NCBI RefSeq assembly: GCF_047496725.1 | Contig: NC_132975.1 | Span: forward strand, 14,517,501-14,581,500 | Direction: 5' to 3' | Length of the DNA stretch: 64,000 nt | Source: Anoplolepis gracilipes | Lineage: Eukaryota; Arthropoda; Insecta; Hymenoptera; Formicidae | The notes under the pieces: model-generated | Seen by the model: only the letters and a program-made list of their open reading frames with translations | Databases searched by the model: none | Told to the model about the DNA's origin: nothing | Made by a program: the position numbers and the translations under genes | Part shown: one piece after another, positions 1 to 12,345 of the stretch | How positions within the stretch are numbered: position 1 is the stretch's first letter | How the letters are laid out: each line of letters begins with the position of its first letter

Positions 1-73
1 GAGTTACTTATATATAGTTCAAGTCACATTGATATCAGCCCATTATATATTGTAGTATATAAAATTTCTTTGA

Positions 74-98
74 ATATATATATATATATATATATATA
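74..98. repeat. (AT)n microsatellite
   Basis: Uninterrupted alternating A and T just left of the 122-702 element. Confidence 0.9.
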
Positions 99-121
99 GG
101 TAGTAGATATTCACATAAATA

Positions 122-702
122 GGGTAAACTTGAGTAAGATGGCCATAGCTTTTTAAAACGTAAAAAAATATACTTTTATTTTTGTTATTTTTTAATAGCG
201 TTTGACGTATTATCTTCACTGAAGCTTAAGTTACCAGTAATATTATCGAAATTAAAAGGAAAATATTTCATAGAAATTTTATATTATCAAAATAGTACGA
301 CATAAGCATTGGCCATCTTACCCAACTTTTAAGGAAAAGATGACCATAGTGATGACGGAAAGATGGACATAATATTTATAAAAAAATAGTGAAAAACGAA
401 AATAAAAATTATAGGTCGTATAAGAATTTACATATCTTTATAATATATCTAACGTCGATTACGATAGCTTAACTGACATTTATTCGACGTTACAACAGTT
501 TTTAGTGGACGAATGAAAAACTTTGCAGGTAGTCAAAAGTAAAACGATGATATAAGAGATTGACAATATCGTTATTTCGAACAATGTATGCGCATAAACT
601 TCTGTAAATATCGATTATCTTTGATAATGACTAAAAAAACGCCCTATGATAACGATTATTGAAAAAAATTACAGCCTATGGCCATCATACCCTAGTTTAC
701 CC
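122..702. mobile_element. TA-flanked inverted-repeat DNA element (mariner-like MITE), 581 bp
   Basis: The left end GGGTAAACTTGAGTAAGATG and the complement of the right end GGGTAAACTAGGGTATGATG extend through GGCCATAG, matching at 24 of 27 positions. TA lies directly outside both ends (120-121 and 703-704), as expected for Tc1/mariner-type insertion. Inside, degenerate copies of the AAGATGGCCAT motif recur near 311-323, 335-349 and 363-370, some inverted. No transposase frame is present, so it is non-autonomous. Confidence 0.8.
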
Positions 703-704
703 TA

Positions 705-2620
705 CACACGCGTTAGATAAAATTTAAGGGGGATTACGCTAGGATTTTCGAACGAAAATATATCGCTCGTTTTCCTTCTCAAAGTTTAACCGACTTGGCG
801 TGATATCACGCAGCGATATCACCCACGGCCTTTCACATCTTATTGTCCGACAGCCGTGCATTTCATACGTGACCGGCACGTCCAAGTGAAACGCACAAAG
901 AAAGCATTAAACGGCGGATAAACAGCACTCGTTCCCATGTCTAATGGCTCTCATATGTCTCGGTCATATTCGCGATCCACGTGCGTGTCGGATACGAGAT
1001 ATGTATCTACGTCCGCGCGGCTGCGAAACACGCGGTATGAATATTTACAGGGACGCTGGTAATGATTACACGTGGATCTCTCGGCAGAGATTTAGCAGCG
1101 TCCCCTCTCCGGGTTTCTACCCCGAAAATTTATCGGATGCGATGTAGTTTAACCTGCTGTTCGCGCAGTTTTTCTTACTCGCTTACGGGAGAAGGGGAAG
1201 TAGTTTGCATTCCAACATTATAGATTTACTTTTATCGTTCATTTTGATGTTTCACCATTAAATATCCCTACGTAGTCTGTGAAAAGGCTAGAAAAAAGGC
1301 CAATTTAAAGTAAGCTATTAATCCTATATATGTGCGGATAATGTATTTAATGTGATTGGATAAACAAAGATTTTGGAAAATCTGTGACGTTTGTAAATGA
1401 ATATAATCAATGAAATTTTTATTTGCAGAGTTACTCTCTGACTAGATATAAATATCTTGAGAAAAATATGTATATATAAAATGAAGTTAAATAAATATTT
1501 TATTCACAAAAGATAAAAATGTCTGAGTTTTAAATAGGCATATTAAGAATAAAGAGAGTTAATTTATATTTAAAAACTTATGTTGATTTTACATTTTTAA
1601 CGTTCTTTTGGTATAACTTTGAAATTATTTTATTCATCAGTGAAATTAAAATCTAAAACGATCAATTAAAATATTTCAATTTTATTAAATTTCATACGAC
1701 CTTTTAATTTTAACTAATATTAATATATAAAATATTAAAAAACAAATACACGCAAAATGATATATACACACGTATTATTAATACATAGAATGACAATTAA
1801 TTAAGGCTAACTGTAGCGAATAAATGTCGAAATTATATTTTTTGCTTATATTTATGGCTTTTAATGATTGACAATATTATGAATTTGCATCATTCACTCC
1901 TTGTATGTGTGTATGTAATCTCTTAATCACTGTCAATCACGATTTCAGAATTTCACTCAAGTATTGTTCCATCAAATTGCCTGTCATTGCCAAAAGACAC
2001 GCAATTTTCGCACATTTTTTAATACGAAGAGAACGACAAAAGACATTTAAAAAATAAACTTTTGATTTCTGAAGACACATATAATATGCTTTATGTTCTC
2101 GAATGTTTTATGATTCTCATCGAAACGAAGAGTCTGAAATATTTTTGATACCTTATAATGTTCTTTTTTAATCGTTGTAGAAAGTACCTCGATATAACGA
2201 TCACTGATATTTTATTCACAAGCAAAATTCGATTACAAAAGTTAGTATCGACACATAATTCCGACGCAATCAATTTTTCTCAATTTTTAGAGATTGCAAA
2301 AAGGATTGAATAATAGATGCGTAACAGTGATAAATTACATACTTTACGACGCTTGTGTTATTTATTATGTAAAATGTGTGGAATGTGGGCGCGGGCTCTT
2401 ATCCAACGAATAAGCCGAACGAATCTAGAAGTTAAATATTGATTTTCTGCCCGAGTGTTCAGTTCTGCTTTCGCTGCACAAAATCTGAAAATTACTGCAA
2501 ACTCGCTAATTACTTTTCAAACGAAATAAAGCGAAAGTCGCGATTAGCTGGTGAGAAAAATAATCGCGGAAGCGATTATCTCTGCCTTATCATGGATTTT
2601 CGTAAACGATCGCGCATTCC
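705..2620. other. No gene seen: CpG-richer island then AT-rich DNA
   Basis: Bases 712-1190 are clearly richer in G+C and CpG than their surroundings, with many CACGTG-like and TATCAC words. This could be a regulatory island. From 1230 to 2350 the sequence is AT-rich with only short chance frames. Confidence 0.6.
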
Positions 2621-2621
2621 T

Positions 2622-2661
<40 letters not shown>

Positions 2662-2664
2662 GTG
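2621..2664. repeat. Compound (AC)n(AT)n microsatellite
   Basis: A run of alternating A and C passes directly into alternating A and T, ending in TGTGTCAC. Confidence 0.9.
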
Positions 2665-3059
2665 TCACATACATCGACGTCCTAGTGTACATTTGTACTG
2701 AACAAGGGTAAAGTTGTTTTGCAACGCACAGTTTAATAGGTCTGGCAATGTTGTCAATAAAACTGAAATCAGAACGTATCCGAATTCCCGATCTATGGGC
2801 ACGTTTAAATTGTCGAAAAACTCTATTTTTTAAAATTCATTTTTCAATTCAGAAAGCTACAATACAATACAATACAATTTCTTTAGAAATTGCATAAAGA
2901 TTTTACAGATTTTACACCCTTGTATCAAATTGTTTCTATTAAAAATAGAAGAATAAACGCACATGTATCAATGATAAATTACAATTTGACAGTTATAATA
3001 TGACGTAAGGAAAACAAAGATAAATTAGAGCTTAATGAGGGAGAAAGACGTAAAGCGAC

Positions 3060-3202
3060 ACGCCATTCGCGCTGAGCATCACTGAACGAGAGGTAGTGAT
3101 GAAGAGTAAAACAATTATAGTGCGAGGGAAATGCTTTGAGCATTAGCTGCTCCATCGCGTGTAGTCTTGCTTGCTTAGCATTCAGCTCAGCACGAATGGC
3201 AA
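3060..3202. mobile_element. Small inverted-repeat element with likely 8-bp target duplication (hAT-like MITE)
   Basis: The left end carries GCCATTCGCGCTGAGC. The complement of the right end carries GCCATTCGTGCTGAGC, one mismatch in 16. The flanks read AAAGCGAC (3052-3059) and AAAGCGAT (3203-3210), a 7-of-8 direct match. An 8-bp duplication is typical of hAT elements, but the end bases are not diagnostic, so the class is inferred. No coding capacity. Confidence 0.68.
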
Positions 3203-5410
3203 AAAGCGATTACAGTCCTCAATTTGGGGGCTCTAATTATAATATAGAATCCTAAAAAGACGGATGTTAATAATAGATTCCCTTCTGGCCGACTTGGAGG
3301 TTTTTTTTTTATAGAAAATATTAAAAAGGATCATTACTTGAGGCAACATTTTTCAATGTTTAAAATACAAGTACTATTAAATTTTATATTAAAATTCTAT
3401 GCTCTTCTATTCTATTCCATTCCATTCAGATCGAAAGTCTAACTTTACATCTCAAATTACTTAAATAATTTAAGCTTTTTATTTTTCTTCTACTGGATCA
3501 CGAATTATTATTATATAAAAAGTTTATTAACGGATCTGGTCTGAATACATGAAACTTTATTCTTACCTATCTACACTTCTTTCTTTTCTTCTCGCCTCAA
3601 ATACTTTATGTTCGTTTATATATCGTATATTTGCTATGATCGTAAATCAGAAATCAGCTGCAACAATGAGGTATAGTTCTCTCGCATCGGTACAGAGGAA
3701 GTACGAAGCGCGAATTTTTATCTTACCTCTGCCTGTGAAAATTCGATAAATTTCTCAGACAGAAACCGCCTATACAATTTCTGGTCCAATCACAGACTAC
3801 GGAAACCAAGGGATTGAAAGAAAAATAAGTGGAATAGAAAGCGACAGAAATAAAAGTATTACCGATTAAAAATCAAGCATACGTTTAGAAAATCCCGTGC
3901 GTGAGAAAGATCCGCGAAAAGACGAGAATTTGCGTAGAAATTGACATTTAGGATTGACGTTAACTCTGTCAATTTATTGTGCATTCACATTTATTCCGAT
4001 TTTCACTCCTTCGTTCTTTCTTTCGCCTTCTCTTTTATGGATTTTGATTATTTCCTGTTATAAAAATAGAATATTACGAGAGTCGATTGTGTATCCGTAC
4101 TCGTTCTTCGTGCTGCATTCTAGCGATTCTTTTGGTCCGTTACATTATAAAACCTCTTGGAATTAATACAAGAATTTACAAGTTTTCTAATAAGAAACGC
4201 CAGAAAACGCTTCAGCTTTTAATCGATGCCGTCGTGTTTCGGCAAAATTAATTGCTTCGCGAAAAATTACGCAGCGATTCCGCGATAATAAGTAACGTTA
4301 CGATAAAAATTTCCCATGAAATTTGATGAAAAATCCGTGTAACCAACCGAGTGCATCCATCGCTTCATCTTTTCATTCGCGCATTTCCACGTTGAACGTA
4401 TAGGACTCATTGTCAGAGATGTATTCTCTAGAGCCTGCTTTATCACGATCGAAAACCAACAGACCAGTCCGAATCTCCCTATCGATACTTCCCTTTTCGC
4501 TGAGTAACCGCCTTCTCAAAATCACTACGCTCTCGACACGTGGCGTATCAACAGCACGAGGTAACAATCAGAAACTCTGATTGATTTCGCAGTTTGTCGT
4601 CCGAATTTGCTGTCCCTCTTTCCACGTTCGATTTCGTCGTGCCGTTAGTTTTTCGTCGATATTCCCATTGCTTTCCAATTATATCAGAAACTGAGCAAGT
4701 TTGCTCGACGTCACGCAAGAAGCGTACGTTGCTAAAAAAAACACCCTCTCCATGACTTTGTTAAATTCAGCGAGAAAGAAACGCAGAACTGCGAATGACG
4801 TGACGTAAACCCTCTTATTTTTATGTATTAATTATGATTGTATTGACATTTATATCCGCACAAGTTACACAAATATGTACTCTATCGACGCTAGAGGTAT
4901 TATTCTATCGGTCTAATTTATTGGTGTAATGTCTCGATTATAAACTATTGCCCTCGCGGCGTTGTAACAAGTCGAACCGAAGAGTTTATCGGCGTTCTCT
5001 TACCCTAATCCCACCTTTCCACCGCCGACTTATCGTCGGCGAACTTCTCTTGGAGGCGCCGGGGTGTACTACGCGAGATATAACTCAGAGTGGCGTAACG
5101 GTTAGAAGATAAAGAAGCAATATTTTATTTGCCCGCGAATTTCTCTCGATTTTCTCGAATAGAAGCGCGCGCGCGCGCGCGGATGTCGCTAAAAACCAAT
5201 TCTTTTTTCCCCTCATTCTGCGCTGGCGGGAGGTAAAGTAATTTTACAGGCAAATACGCCGTTTGCGGATTTTTTCGTTAAAAAAGAAGCAGGCAGAAAA
5301 AAATACTGGCGCGATGGCAGGTACATGACACCGTGACACACGCGCATTGACGTATGCGGTGCATTTTGCGAGTGTACGATGTGAAATGGACCGGGGAGGA
5401 GGGCATACGA

Positions 5411-5411
5411 A

Positions 5412-5442
<31 letters not shown>
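5411..5442. repeat. (GA)n microsatellite
   Basis: Interrupted GA repeat inside a GC-richer island. Confidence 0.85.
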
Positions 5443-5604
5443 TTTCTCGAAAAATAAACGCGTCGGGGCATCATTTTTTTTTGTCGATCCAACGGTTACG
5501 CGAATCGTTATCACGCCATTTGCCGCAGTCCGACAATAATTCGTCCGATCGAATCAGTGATTCGTAGGCCATTTTCGCGAGAACGTTTGACGTTCGGTGC
5601 TCGA

Positions 5605-5626
5605 TTTGTACATAGGTATGTACAAA
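5605..5626. repeat. Perfect palindrome, 10-bp arms
   Basis: TTTGTACATA is followed by GG and its exact complement TATGTACAAA. It could be a dimeric protein-binding site or a tiny hairpin; no function is assigned. Confidence 0.7.
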
Positions 5627-6136
5627 TGTTGTATCTCGCTCTGTGCAGGACACGTCATCACCAGCGGTCACCTTGCTGTGCATTTTAACATGACATATTT
5701 GCGCCTTTGAATCCCATTATTTTCTTACCGCTCGCGGCATCATACGTATTCATGATGCCCTCGTAGAACGTGAGAAATATATACGGATCCTCGATCTTTT
5801 TGCTTGCGTTATTCAAATTAGACGAAACTTTGTTACATGAAATTGTGACGTTACGGAAACTACGAGCGTTGTGTCCGAAAATTTCTTGCACATTTTCATC
5901 AAGAATATTATCCAAAGTCATACGTGTCATTACCACCGCAAAATGTCAAGCAATTATATGGCAATTAATAAATACACGTGTGTGAAAATCTCTCCTGTCT
6001 ACGAAAATCGGGAAATGGATACTGAAGTATGTATATCACGCAGTGTATAAGTTTAAACCTTTTCTTTATTCACTTATTATTATTATTATTATATATGTAC
6101 ATACGTGTCCCCTTTTTTCTAGTTTTAAAAATAAAC

Positions 6137-6139
<3 letters not shown>

Positions 6140-6178
<39 letters not shown>
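6140..6178. repeat. (AT)n microsatellite
   Basis: About 19 uninterrupted AT units. Confidence 0.95.
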
Positions 6179-6180
<2 letters not shown>

Positions 6181-6504
6181 GAAGAAATATTTTAGCTTTA
6201 CGAAATATACGCAAATTGGAGTATTAGTAGAATTTTCCTCCGGGAATACATAAACGAGCTTTGGATTACTCGCGCGCGAGTTGGCCGGACGCGCAAAAAT
6301 ATCGATCCGCCCTTTAACAAGCCCGTGCAAAAAAAAAATAGCAGGAAATCTTTGGAATGCAGGAAGCGACAATGAGAGCGCCGCGCGCGTGAATGCCGAT
6401 CGCATGTAAAAAAAAAAAAGAAAAAAAGAAAAAAAAAACAGGCCACGCAACGCGCGCGGTTTTCGATCGCCGCTGCAGCGCGCGCCATTCTTTGCATCCC
6501 TTTC

Positions 6505-6506
<2 letters not shown>

Positions 6507-6537
<31 letters not shown>
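6507..6537. repeat. (CT)n microsatellite
   Basis: About 15 CT units. They account for the Arg/Glu-rich or Ser/Leu-rich frames across this position. Confidence 0.95.
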
Positions 6538-6540
<3 letters not shown>

Positions 6541-8493
6541 TTCACCCCTTCTTTTTTTTGCTCGTCGCCACACCGCGCCGGAAACTCCCGCGGTTGGCGG
6601 TGAAACATTTTTCCATGGACGTGGGTGCGCGCCGACATGTGGAATGAGGCACGGTCCGTCCGTTGAAAGCTTTTTAATGACCGGCAAAACGACAGATCGC
6701 ACTTGGACCAGGATCGGCTTGTGGAGAAGGGCGATTGTGTGTATATTTCAGATTTCCTTCCCTTTCACCCTAATAATCAACCAGTTTGCGATCTGCTTAT
6801 ACCGTTATATTCATGAGCCAACTTTCAAAGTGTCTTTATATTATTATCCATTACCGGGATATTAATTGATAATAATTTGTTGATTGCTGAGAACAGCTTC
6901 AAATAGATTGTTGTATGATTTATTGTATTATAATTAAAAATAAATATTAAACATATTTCAACGTTTTATATATTATATATCATTTTCATACAATTATTTG
7001 CCAATAAAAGTAATAAAACGTTTTTTAAATTTGATTTTCAATTCACAATTGAAGATTAAAAAAGTATTTTTTATTAAAAAAAAAAAAAAAAAACAAAAAA
7101 AGGAAAAAAAAACCGTAAAAACATCTCATCAAAAATTGTTTCTTTTTTATTTATCACTGATATAAGTTAATCGCTAAAGTTCTAAACATTTTTTTGCAAA
7201 ACTAAATTTCTTTTGTATTTATGTTCGAAATAATTCAACCATCAGAAAATTAATAAAAAGCTTTTTTCAATTTCTTAATTAGCCTCAAAGACATGCATAG
7301 CATACATATACATACATATGTTAATATCATAAAAATTCTCTCGTGTCTTCATTTTTTTTTTCTTTTTTTAAGTAGAGTATAAAAACCATATCCCACACGC
7401 ACACACATACACCTTCTCTTTCTTTTTCATTCTCTCGTAAAAGATTAACAACTTCTAAAGAGGATGCGATTTTTCACATCAGCTTGCAAGTGAAAACACG
7501 CAACGCTCGCAAAACAAAAAAAAAAAAAAAAAACCGGTTCCGCAGGTCGCGCACAGTTACAATCGCGGATGCAATCGCGAGGTTCGTCGGGGAAAAGTTC
7601 TGAATTGAATACTTGGTCCTTAATTAAGAGTGGGGTATAGACGCGGGATCGTCCCACGAGTTTTTCGCAATCGCACGCGCGGGGGTAGAGGGGGGTGGAA
7701 GAGGGAGGAAGAAGATGGCTAACTGCTCGCGCGGGCACATACGCGCGCGCGCGCGCGAGACACCACCGACAGAAATGTACGGTCGTTAGCGACCGAACGG
7801 GATGAAATGACTTGCCCAAGGGTAACGCAATCAGCATTCCCGGTTTAATGAGCCCCGCGTATCCACCCTTCCTCTCCTGTTTCCTCTCTCACCTTCTCTC
7901 TCTCCCTCTCTCTCTCTCTGTCTCTCTCTGTCTCTCTCTCTCTATCCTTGGTACGCGCAAACGTTTCCGCTACCAACTGGCTGGATTGTGCTTTCTGCGT
8001 CACTTTTAGGGATTGCACTTGCCCTCCCGTTGCTTTTACAGGGACAGTGGAGGCTCGCAATCGTGTGCAGGGTAATTACTACCCTTTCAGAATAGACACT
8101 CGTGTGTCGTGTAAGCAGCTGAATAAGGTGCGTTTGACGATATAATGGTTGAAGAATCGATAAGGGGGGGAATACTATACAGAGAATGCTGTGCGAAAAG
8201 AAAGAAAAGTAATAAAAGAGAAAAAAAGTTGGAGAGCAAAATGAGAAGCGAGATGGATGAAGCGAGAGAGAAAGAAAGTGAAAGAGGAAAAAAGAACTAA
8301 GGTGTAACGCGAAAATGAAAGATTGAAACAAAAAGCAACAATAAAACATATTAAAATATAATTTTCAAGGAACAAGAAAATTACACATATAAATTAAAGA
8401 TAAATAAAAATGTAAAGACAAGAAAGAAAAATGAAATGAAGAAGAATAAAGAAACAAATCCTAAGTATAGAAAAATCTATGAGAAAAAATTCA

Positions 8494-8494
8494 T

Positions 8495-8525
<31 letters not shown>

Positions 8526-8543
8526 AAACAATGATAAAAAAGC

Positions 8544-8590
<47 letters not shown>
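8494..8590. repeat. (AC)n and (GA)n microsatellite pair
   Basis: An AC run (8494-8521) is followed, after about 33 bp, by a GA run (8555-8590). Both are in a purine-biased block. Confidence 0.95.
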
Positions 8591-8592
<2 letters not shown>

Positions 8593-9150
8593 AATTATTA
8601 AAAGGAGAGGAATAAATTGAATACAAAATCGTAATAACAGAGTGCTTGAAAAAGAGAGGGCAAATGAAGAAAAATTAATGACAAAAATCTGAGCAAATTA
8701 TAAGAGGAAAGAAAATCGAGAGGGACGAAGAACCGAGTCAAGGGCGAGAAATGTGAAAAACTGGGAGAAAGAGTGGGATGGATAAAGAATAAAATCCGCG
8801 CGCCGTGCCGCGCTAAAGTGCTGAAAAGTGTTCCGATGTGTCCGCGCTAATCGGAGCGTCAAAGCCCCCTATCTTACCGAGCGGAGCCGTCTTCGAGTGT
8901 ATAAGGCATGGAGAAACGGGATGAAGGGATTTGGTCTCGGGTTGGCACACGCGAAGGGTTGGAATATCGAGGATTTTCCTAAAGAATCTTTAGCCCATTC
9001 CCGAGGCTGAGCTTAATCGTTTAACGCTGTCGCCTTGTCGGCTCGCGATGATCGAGGAGCGAAATCGACGCCACATGTTTTTTTCCTTAACCAGCTCCTG
9101 AGATATTGCGTAATGGTAAAAAAGAAAAGTTTTATATATATAATCTTATG

Positions 9151-9178
9151 TTATTATTATTATTATTATTATTATTAT
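9151..9178. repeat. (TTA)n microsatellite
   Basis: Nine TTA triplets in a row. Confidence 0.95.
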
Positions 9179-10443
9179 ATGCAACTGTCGGGTTACATAT
9201 CGATCTCGATATGTATAATACATATATATATTTTTATATCATTATTTCAGTGTGTGATTTTATTAAATTGTCAAATCGTAAACTGATAAAATATAATCGC
9301 ACGTGTAGTACGTATTATTATGCATATAGTTGCAGTGCGAATACTCTCTTAGCACGCGGGTATTATCCGATTTTATATGGTACGGATTTGGTTGGAGTTT
9401 ATGTCCTTTTGTTTGTAAAGCGATAAAAAACCGCGCGTGGAATTACTCACGAAATATATCGATATTTTCGCGTAATGTTTATTAATAAGTCCAAGTGTGT
9501 ACGAAAATATGCGCATACATTCTCGATACGTTCCTGAATACGCGATATTGAATTGAATGGATATCACGCCAACGTGACAATCCATAATTCGGTTTGATAT
9601 ATACTCTTTGCTTCTCTATAAAGAATTTAAAATAAAACGAAACAGCATAAATATATACGTAAACGATTTAAGAATGTAAGATGGAAGAAAATGGAGATGT
9701 AAAAATGACGGATTTACATCGAGAAAATAATGGATTTTCGTGGAAAAAAAACAAAGCTCGTACGCACAAGGGAGCCAACATTATCTCGATGAAACTTTTT
9801 TCCCTAACGCTTCTCCTCCCTTCTCACTCTCTTACGCGAGCATATCGATGTAAACAATACAATTATCCGGCTCATTTAATCTCCAATAATGTAAACGCGT
9901 CCACCTCCTCCTCCCCCTTCCTGCCCCTTTAATTTAACTCTCTCGCCCTAACACTGAAGCGTTTGCAAGAGCGTTTCCGGCAGCAGCCAATTGCTGTTAA
10001 TAATAATACTAGCGCCCTAAGGATGCGGCAAACGAGCGGGCGAATAATTACGATATTATCCGCGCGTCAATACTTTATCCACTTTGGTGCGCGGAGAGAC
10101 CGTTCGCCGCAAATTCTTCGATCGGGGGTATCCACCCCCCTCTCTCTATGCCCCCCTCCTCTCCCGTCCTCTCGTCCTCTTCCACCTTCCCCCCCCCCCT
10201 GTCCCCGTTGTCCCTCCTGCCTCGATCTATCCGCCTTATGACCCTGCTACTTTCCTTCCTGGGGCACCGTAAATCGATTACTCGTCGCCGCGTCGAGTAC
10301 GGCGTTCGTAAATTAGCGCCGAGGCGAACGAGCGTGAGCGAAGTGGTTCGACAAGGTGGTACAAAGTCGAGGGTCGCCTTCTTTACGAGGGTTCCGGCTT
10401 CTCCGGTGGGGGCGGTTAAGCGGCAGGCTTTAGTGGCACTTAC

Positions 10444-10478
10444 CATCGCAAACATTATTTTATCATTTTAATGGCGAC
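10444..10478 (-). other. Candidate 35-nt cassette micro-exon (possible poison exon)
   Basis: On the minus strand a long CT-rich tract ends in TTTTAG, then come 35 nt ending GCGATG, then GTAAGTG, a strong donor. All three frames contain a stop, and 35 is not a multiple of three. If spliced into the lachesin/DIP-like transcript it would truncate the protein. The strand matches that gene. CT-rich tracts are so common here that chance is a real alternative. Confidence 0.25.
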
Positions 10479-10520
10479 CTAAAAGAGAGAGAGAGGGACA
10501 GAGAAAAAAAGATGACAGAA

Positions 10521-10523
<3 letters not shown>

Positions 10524-10554
<31 letters not shown>
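10524..10554. repeat. (GA)n microsatellite
   Basis: About 15 GA units; a complementary (TC)n run follows at 10654-10676. Confidence 0.95.
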
Positions 10555-10559
<5 letters not shown>

Positions 10560-10653
10560 AAGGGGAGAGGGCGAGTACAGGTGGATAGAAGCGAAAGGTC
10601 GAGTCTGAAGCAGGAAAAAGGCATAACTCGACTTTGTGGTCTGAGGTTTCTTA

Positions 10654-10676
10654 CTCTCTCTCTCTCTCTCTCTCTC
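10654..10676. repeat. (TC)n microsatellite
   Basis: About 11 TC units, inverted relative to the GA run 100 bp to the left, so the two could pair in a transcript. Confidence 0.9.
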
Positions 10677-11479
10677 TTTATCTCTCCTTTGCTTCCTCTT
10701 CTTCTTCTCCTTCTCCTACACTTTCGATCTCATCCCGCTTTCTACAATTGACCCTCATCGTCTCCCTCCTCTGTTCCGTACTGCCTTATATAAGATTACG
10801 CTTGTTACGACAGTCTCCGCTCGACAAGGCGGCCTCATCCGTCCGCTCTTGGCGTGTTGACTTCGTTAGGGAGAACGAACCGCTTTAATTCACTACTCTC
10901 TCGTTGTTCCCCTCGAACAGCCTGTACTACAAATCATCCCTCTCCGGATGCGATGATTCCGCAACTGCCGATTCTATTCCCCATCCCTCTTTCCTTAACT
11001 CTTTCTGATTTTCCTTGTCTTTTTCGCTTAACCTTGCGAGTCGACAAATCTTATGCATCATTTCTTCAAATATACAAGGTCTATGCTTGAAATATATTTT
11101 GTACGTATATCATATGTGAGATGTTTTTCATATTATGAATCATACGATATAGAATAGAAAAATGTGTATACATTATTTAAATATTTTTTATCATTTTTAT
11201 ATCATCTAGCATGCAACATTTGACAAGTCTTAATACGCAAAGAAGCTATTTTCAAACTATAAATATCTTAATTTCAAGTAATATTTTAATATGCAAAAGA
11301 CGAAAATATACATTAAGAGATTACATTAAGTTATATATATAATATATAAATAAAAATATGTTAATGTTAATTGTTGTTTTAATATGAACAAAACATTAAA
11401 TAATAAATTTTTTTTAAATTAATATATACATTTGCTAAAAGAGTATTTACGTTTATTATACATGCATACTTGCACATAT

Positions 11480-11483
<4 letters not shown>

Positions 11484-11527
<44 letters not shown>
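11484..11527. repeat. (AT)n microsatellite
   Basis: About 22 AT units. Confidence 0.95.
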
Positions 11528-11530
<3 letters not shown>

Positions 11531-12304
11531 GCACGTAATTATAAATTTTATAAAAATAAGACCTGTCAATTTTAAAATATGTTCAAGTCTCTAATTTGCT
11601 TTGGGACCTTTTAAAAAAAATGTACATGCATTTTATCTTAAGAAATATGTAGGTTATCGATTCTCCCCCTCTCCCTTCCTCCATTGGCAATTTTAAAATA
11701 TTCTGTGCAAATATATTTTTATCGATAGTATCATTTTATGATTTTATATTTAAATATCATAAATCCGCGCAATCTAGTCGTTACCGTTCCCTCTATCGTG
11801 CTTTGTAATCTACAGTGGTCAGGATCATGTTTATCGCTCATTCAATCTTAAAATGCTTTCAATCTCTTAAATCCTCTACGCTAAATAAGTTACACAATTC
11901 TCTGTAAAAATGTTTCTTTTATTATTATATCAAAGAGACTTCTTTCCGAGACTTTTTTCATCTCATAATTTTGGCCATGTCGTTTTTCATCTACAATGAC
12001 TTTCCTCTCCTTCTTCTTTTCTTTCTCTTTCTTTTGAAGCTCTTTTAGAAACTCTCTGAAGTTGTGTTTCTTTTCGATGCATACCAATCATCGAACGTGT
12101 AATTTTCTTTGCCTACACGTTTCTTTAATTCTTTCTTTTTTAAATTATAGCGATTTTTCATGTGAAACCAAATTTCAAAATACAGACAAATATATATGTT
12201 GATATTAACTGATATTGTAATCTTATTATTACCTTCTTTCACAGTTATTCACCTGCGTTCACTGTTCAACATGTGCAGTTTAACATATAAATTTAAAGTA
12301 ATCG

Positions 12305-12306
<2 letters not shown>

Positions 12307-12342
<36 letters not shown>
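12307..12342. repeat. (GA)n microsatellite
   Basis: About 17 uninterrupted GA units; a second, interrupted GA run lies at 12783-12813. Confidence 0.95.

Positions 12343-12345
<3 letters not shown>

Larger units (their letters stand above)
3211..6138. other. No gene seen: mixed intronic DNA with GC-richer islands
   Basis: Islands of higher GC occur at about 4200-4800 and 4930-5680. They include a CG dinucleotide run (5165-5181), a GA-rich run (5411-5442) and a perfect 10-bp-arm palindrome (5605-5626). Open frames here are short and overlap on both strands, as expected by chance. Confidence 0.6.
6179..9150. other. No gene seen: low-complexity-rich intronic DNA
   Basis: Contains poly-A/T tracts (around 6400, 7078, 7516), a pyrimidine-rich run at 7881-7941 and purine-biased DNA from about 8180 to 8770. 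GC-richer pieces lie at 7450-8160 and 8790-9090. Long frames here arise from the simple repeats. Confidence 0.6.
9179..11483. other. No coding gene seen: GC-rich island then AT-rich DNA
   Basis: About 9940-11080 is a GC- and pyrimidine-rich island containing poly-C runs near 10190 and the micro-exon candidate. Overlapping frames on both strands are typical of low stop density. From 11090 the sequence is AT-rich. Confidence 0.55.

Noticed and set aside
4351..4370. Minus-strand CGATGGATGCAC, resembling the W-M-H codons expected after the Ig exon
   Set aside because: Translation in every frame fails to continue as an Ig domain, and there is no acceptor.
5685..5936. 83-codon minus-strand frame with protein-like composition
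   Set aside because: No recognised family, no splice or promoter context, and an equally long plus-strand frame overlaps it.
6139..6702. 187-codon minus-strand frame
   Set aside because: Built from microsatellites: Arg/Glu repeats from (CT)n, poly-Phe from an A-rich tract and Ile/Tyr repeats from (AT)n.
10075..10471. Overlapping frames of 107-126 codons on both strands
   Set aside because: GC-rich, stop-poor island; proline- and arginine-rich translations from poly-C and poly-G runs.
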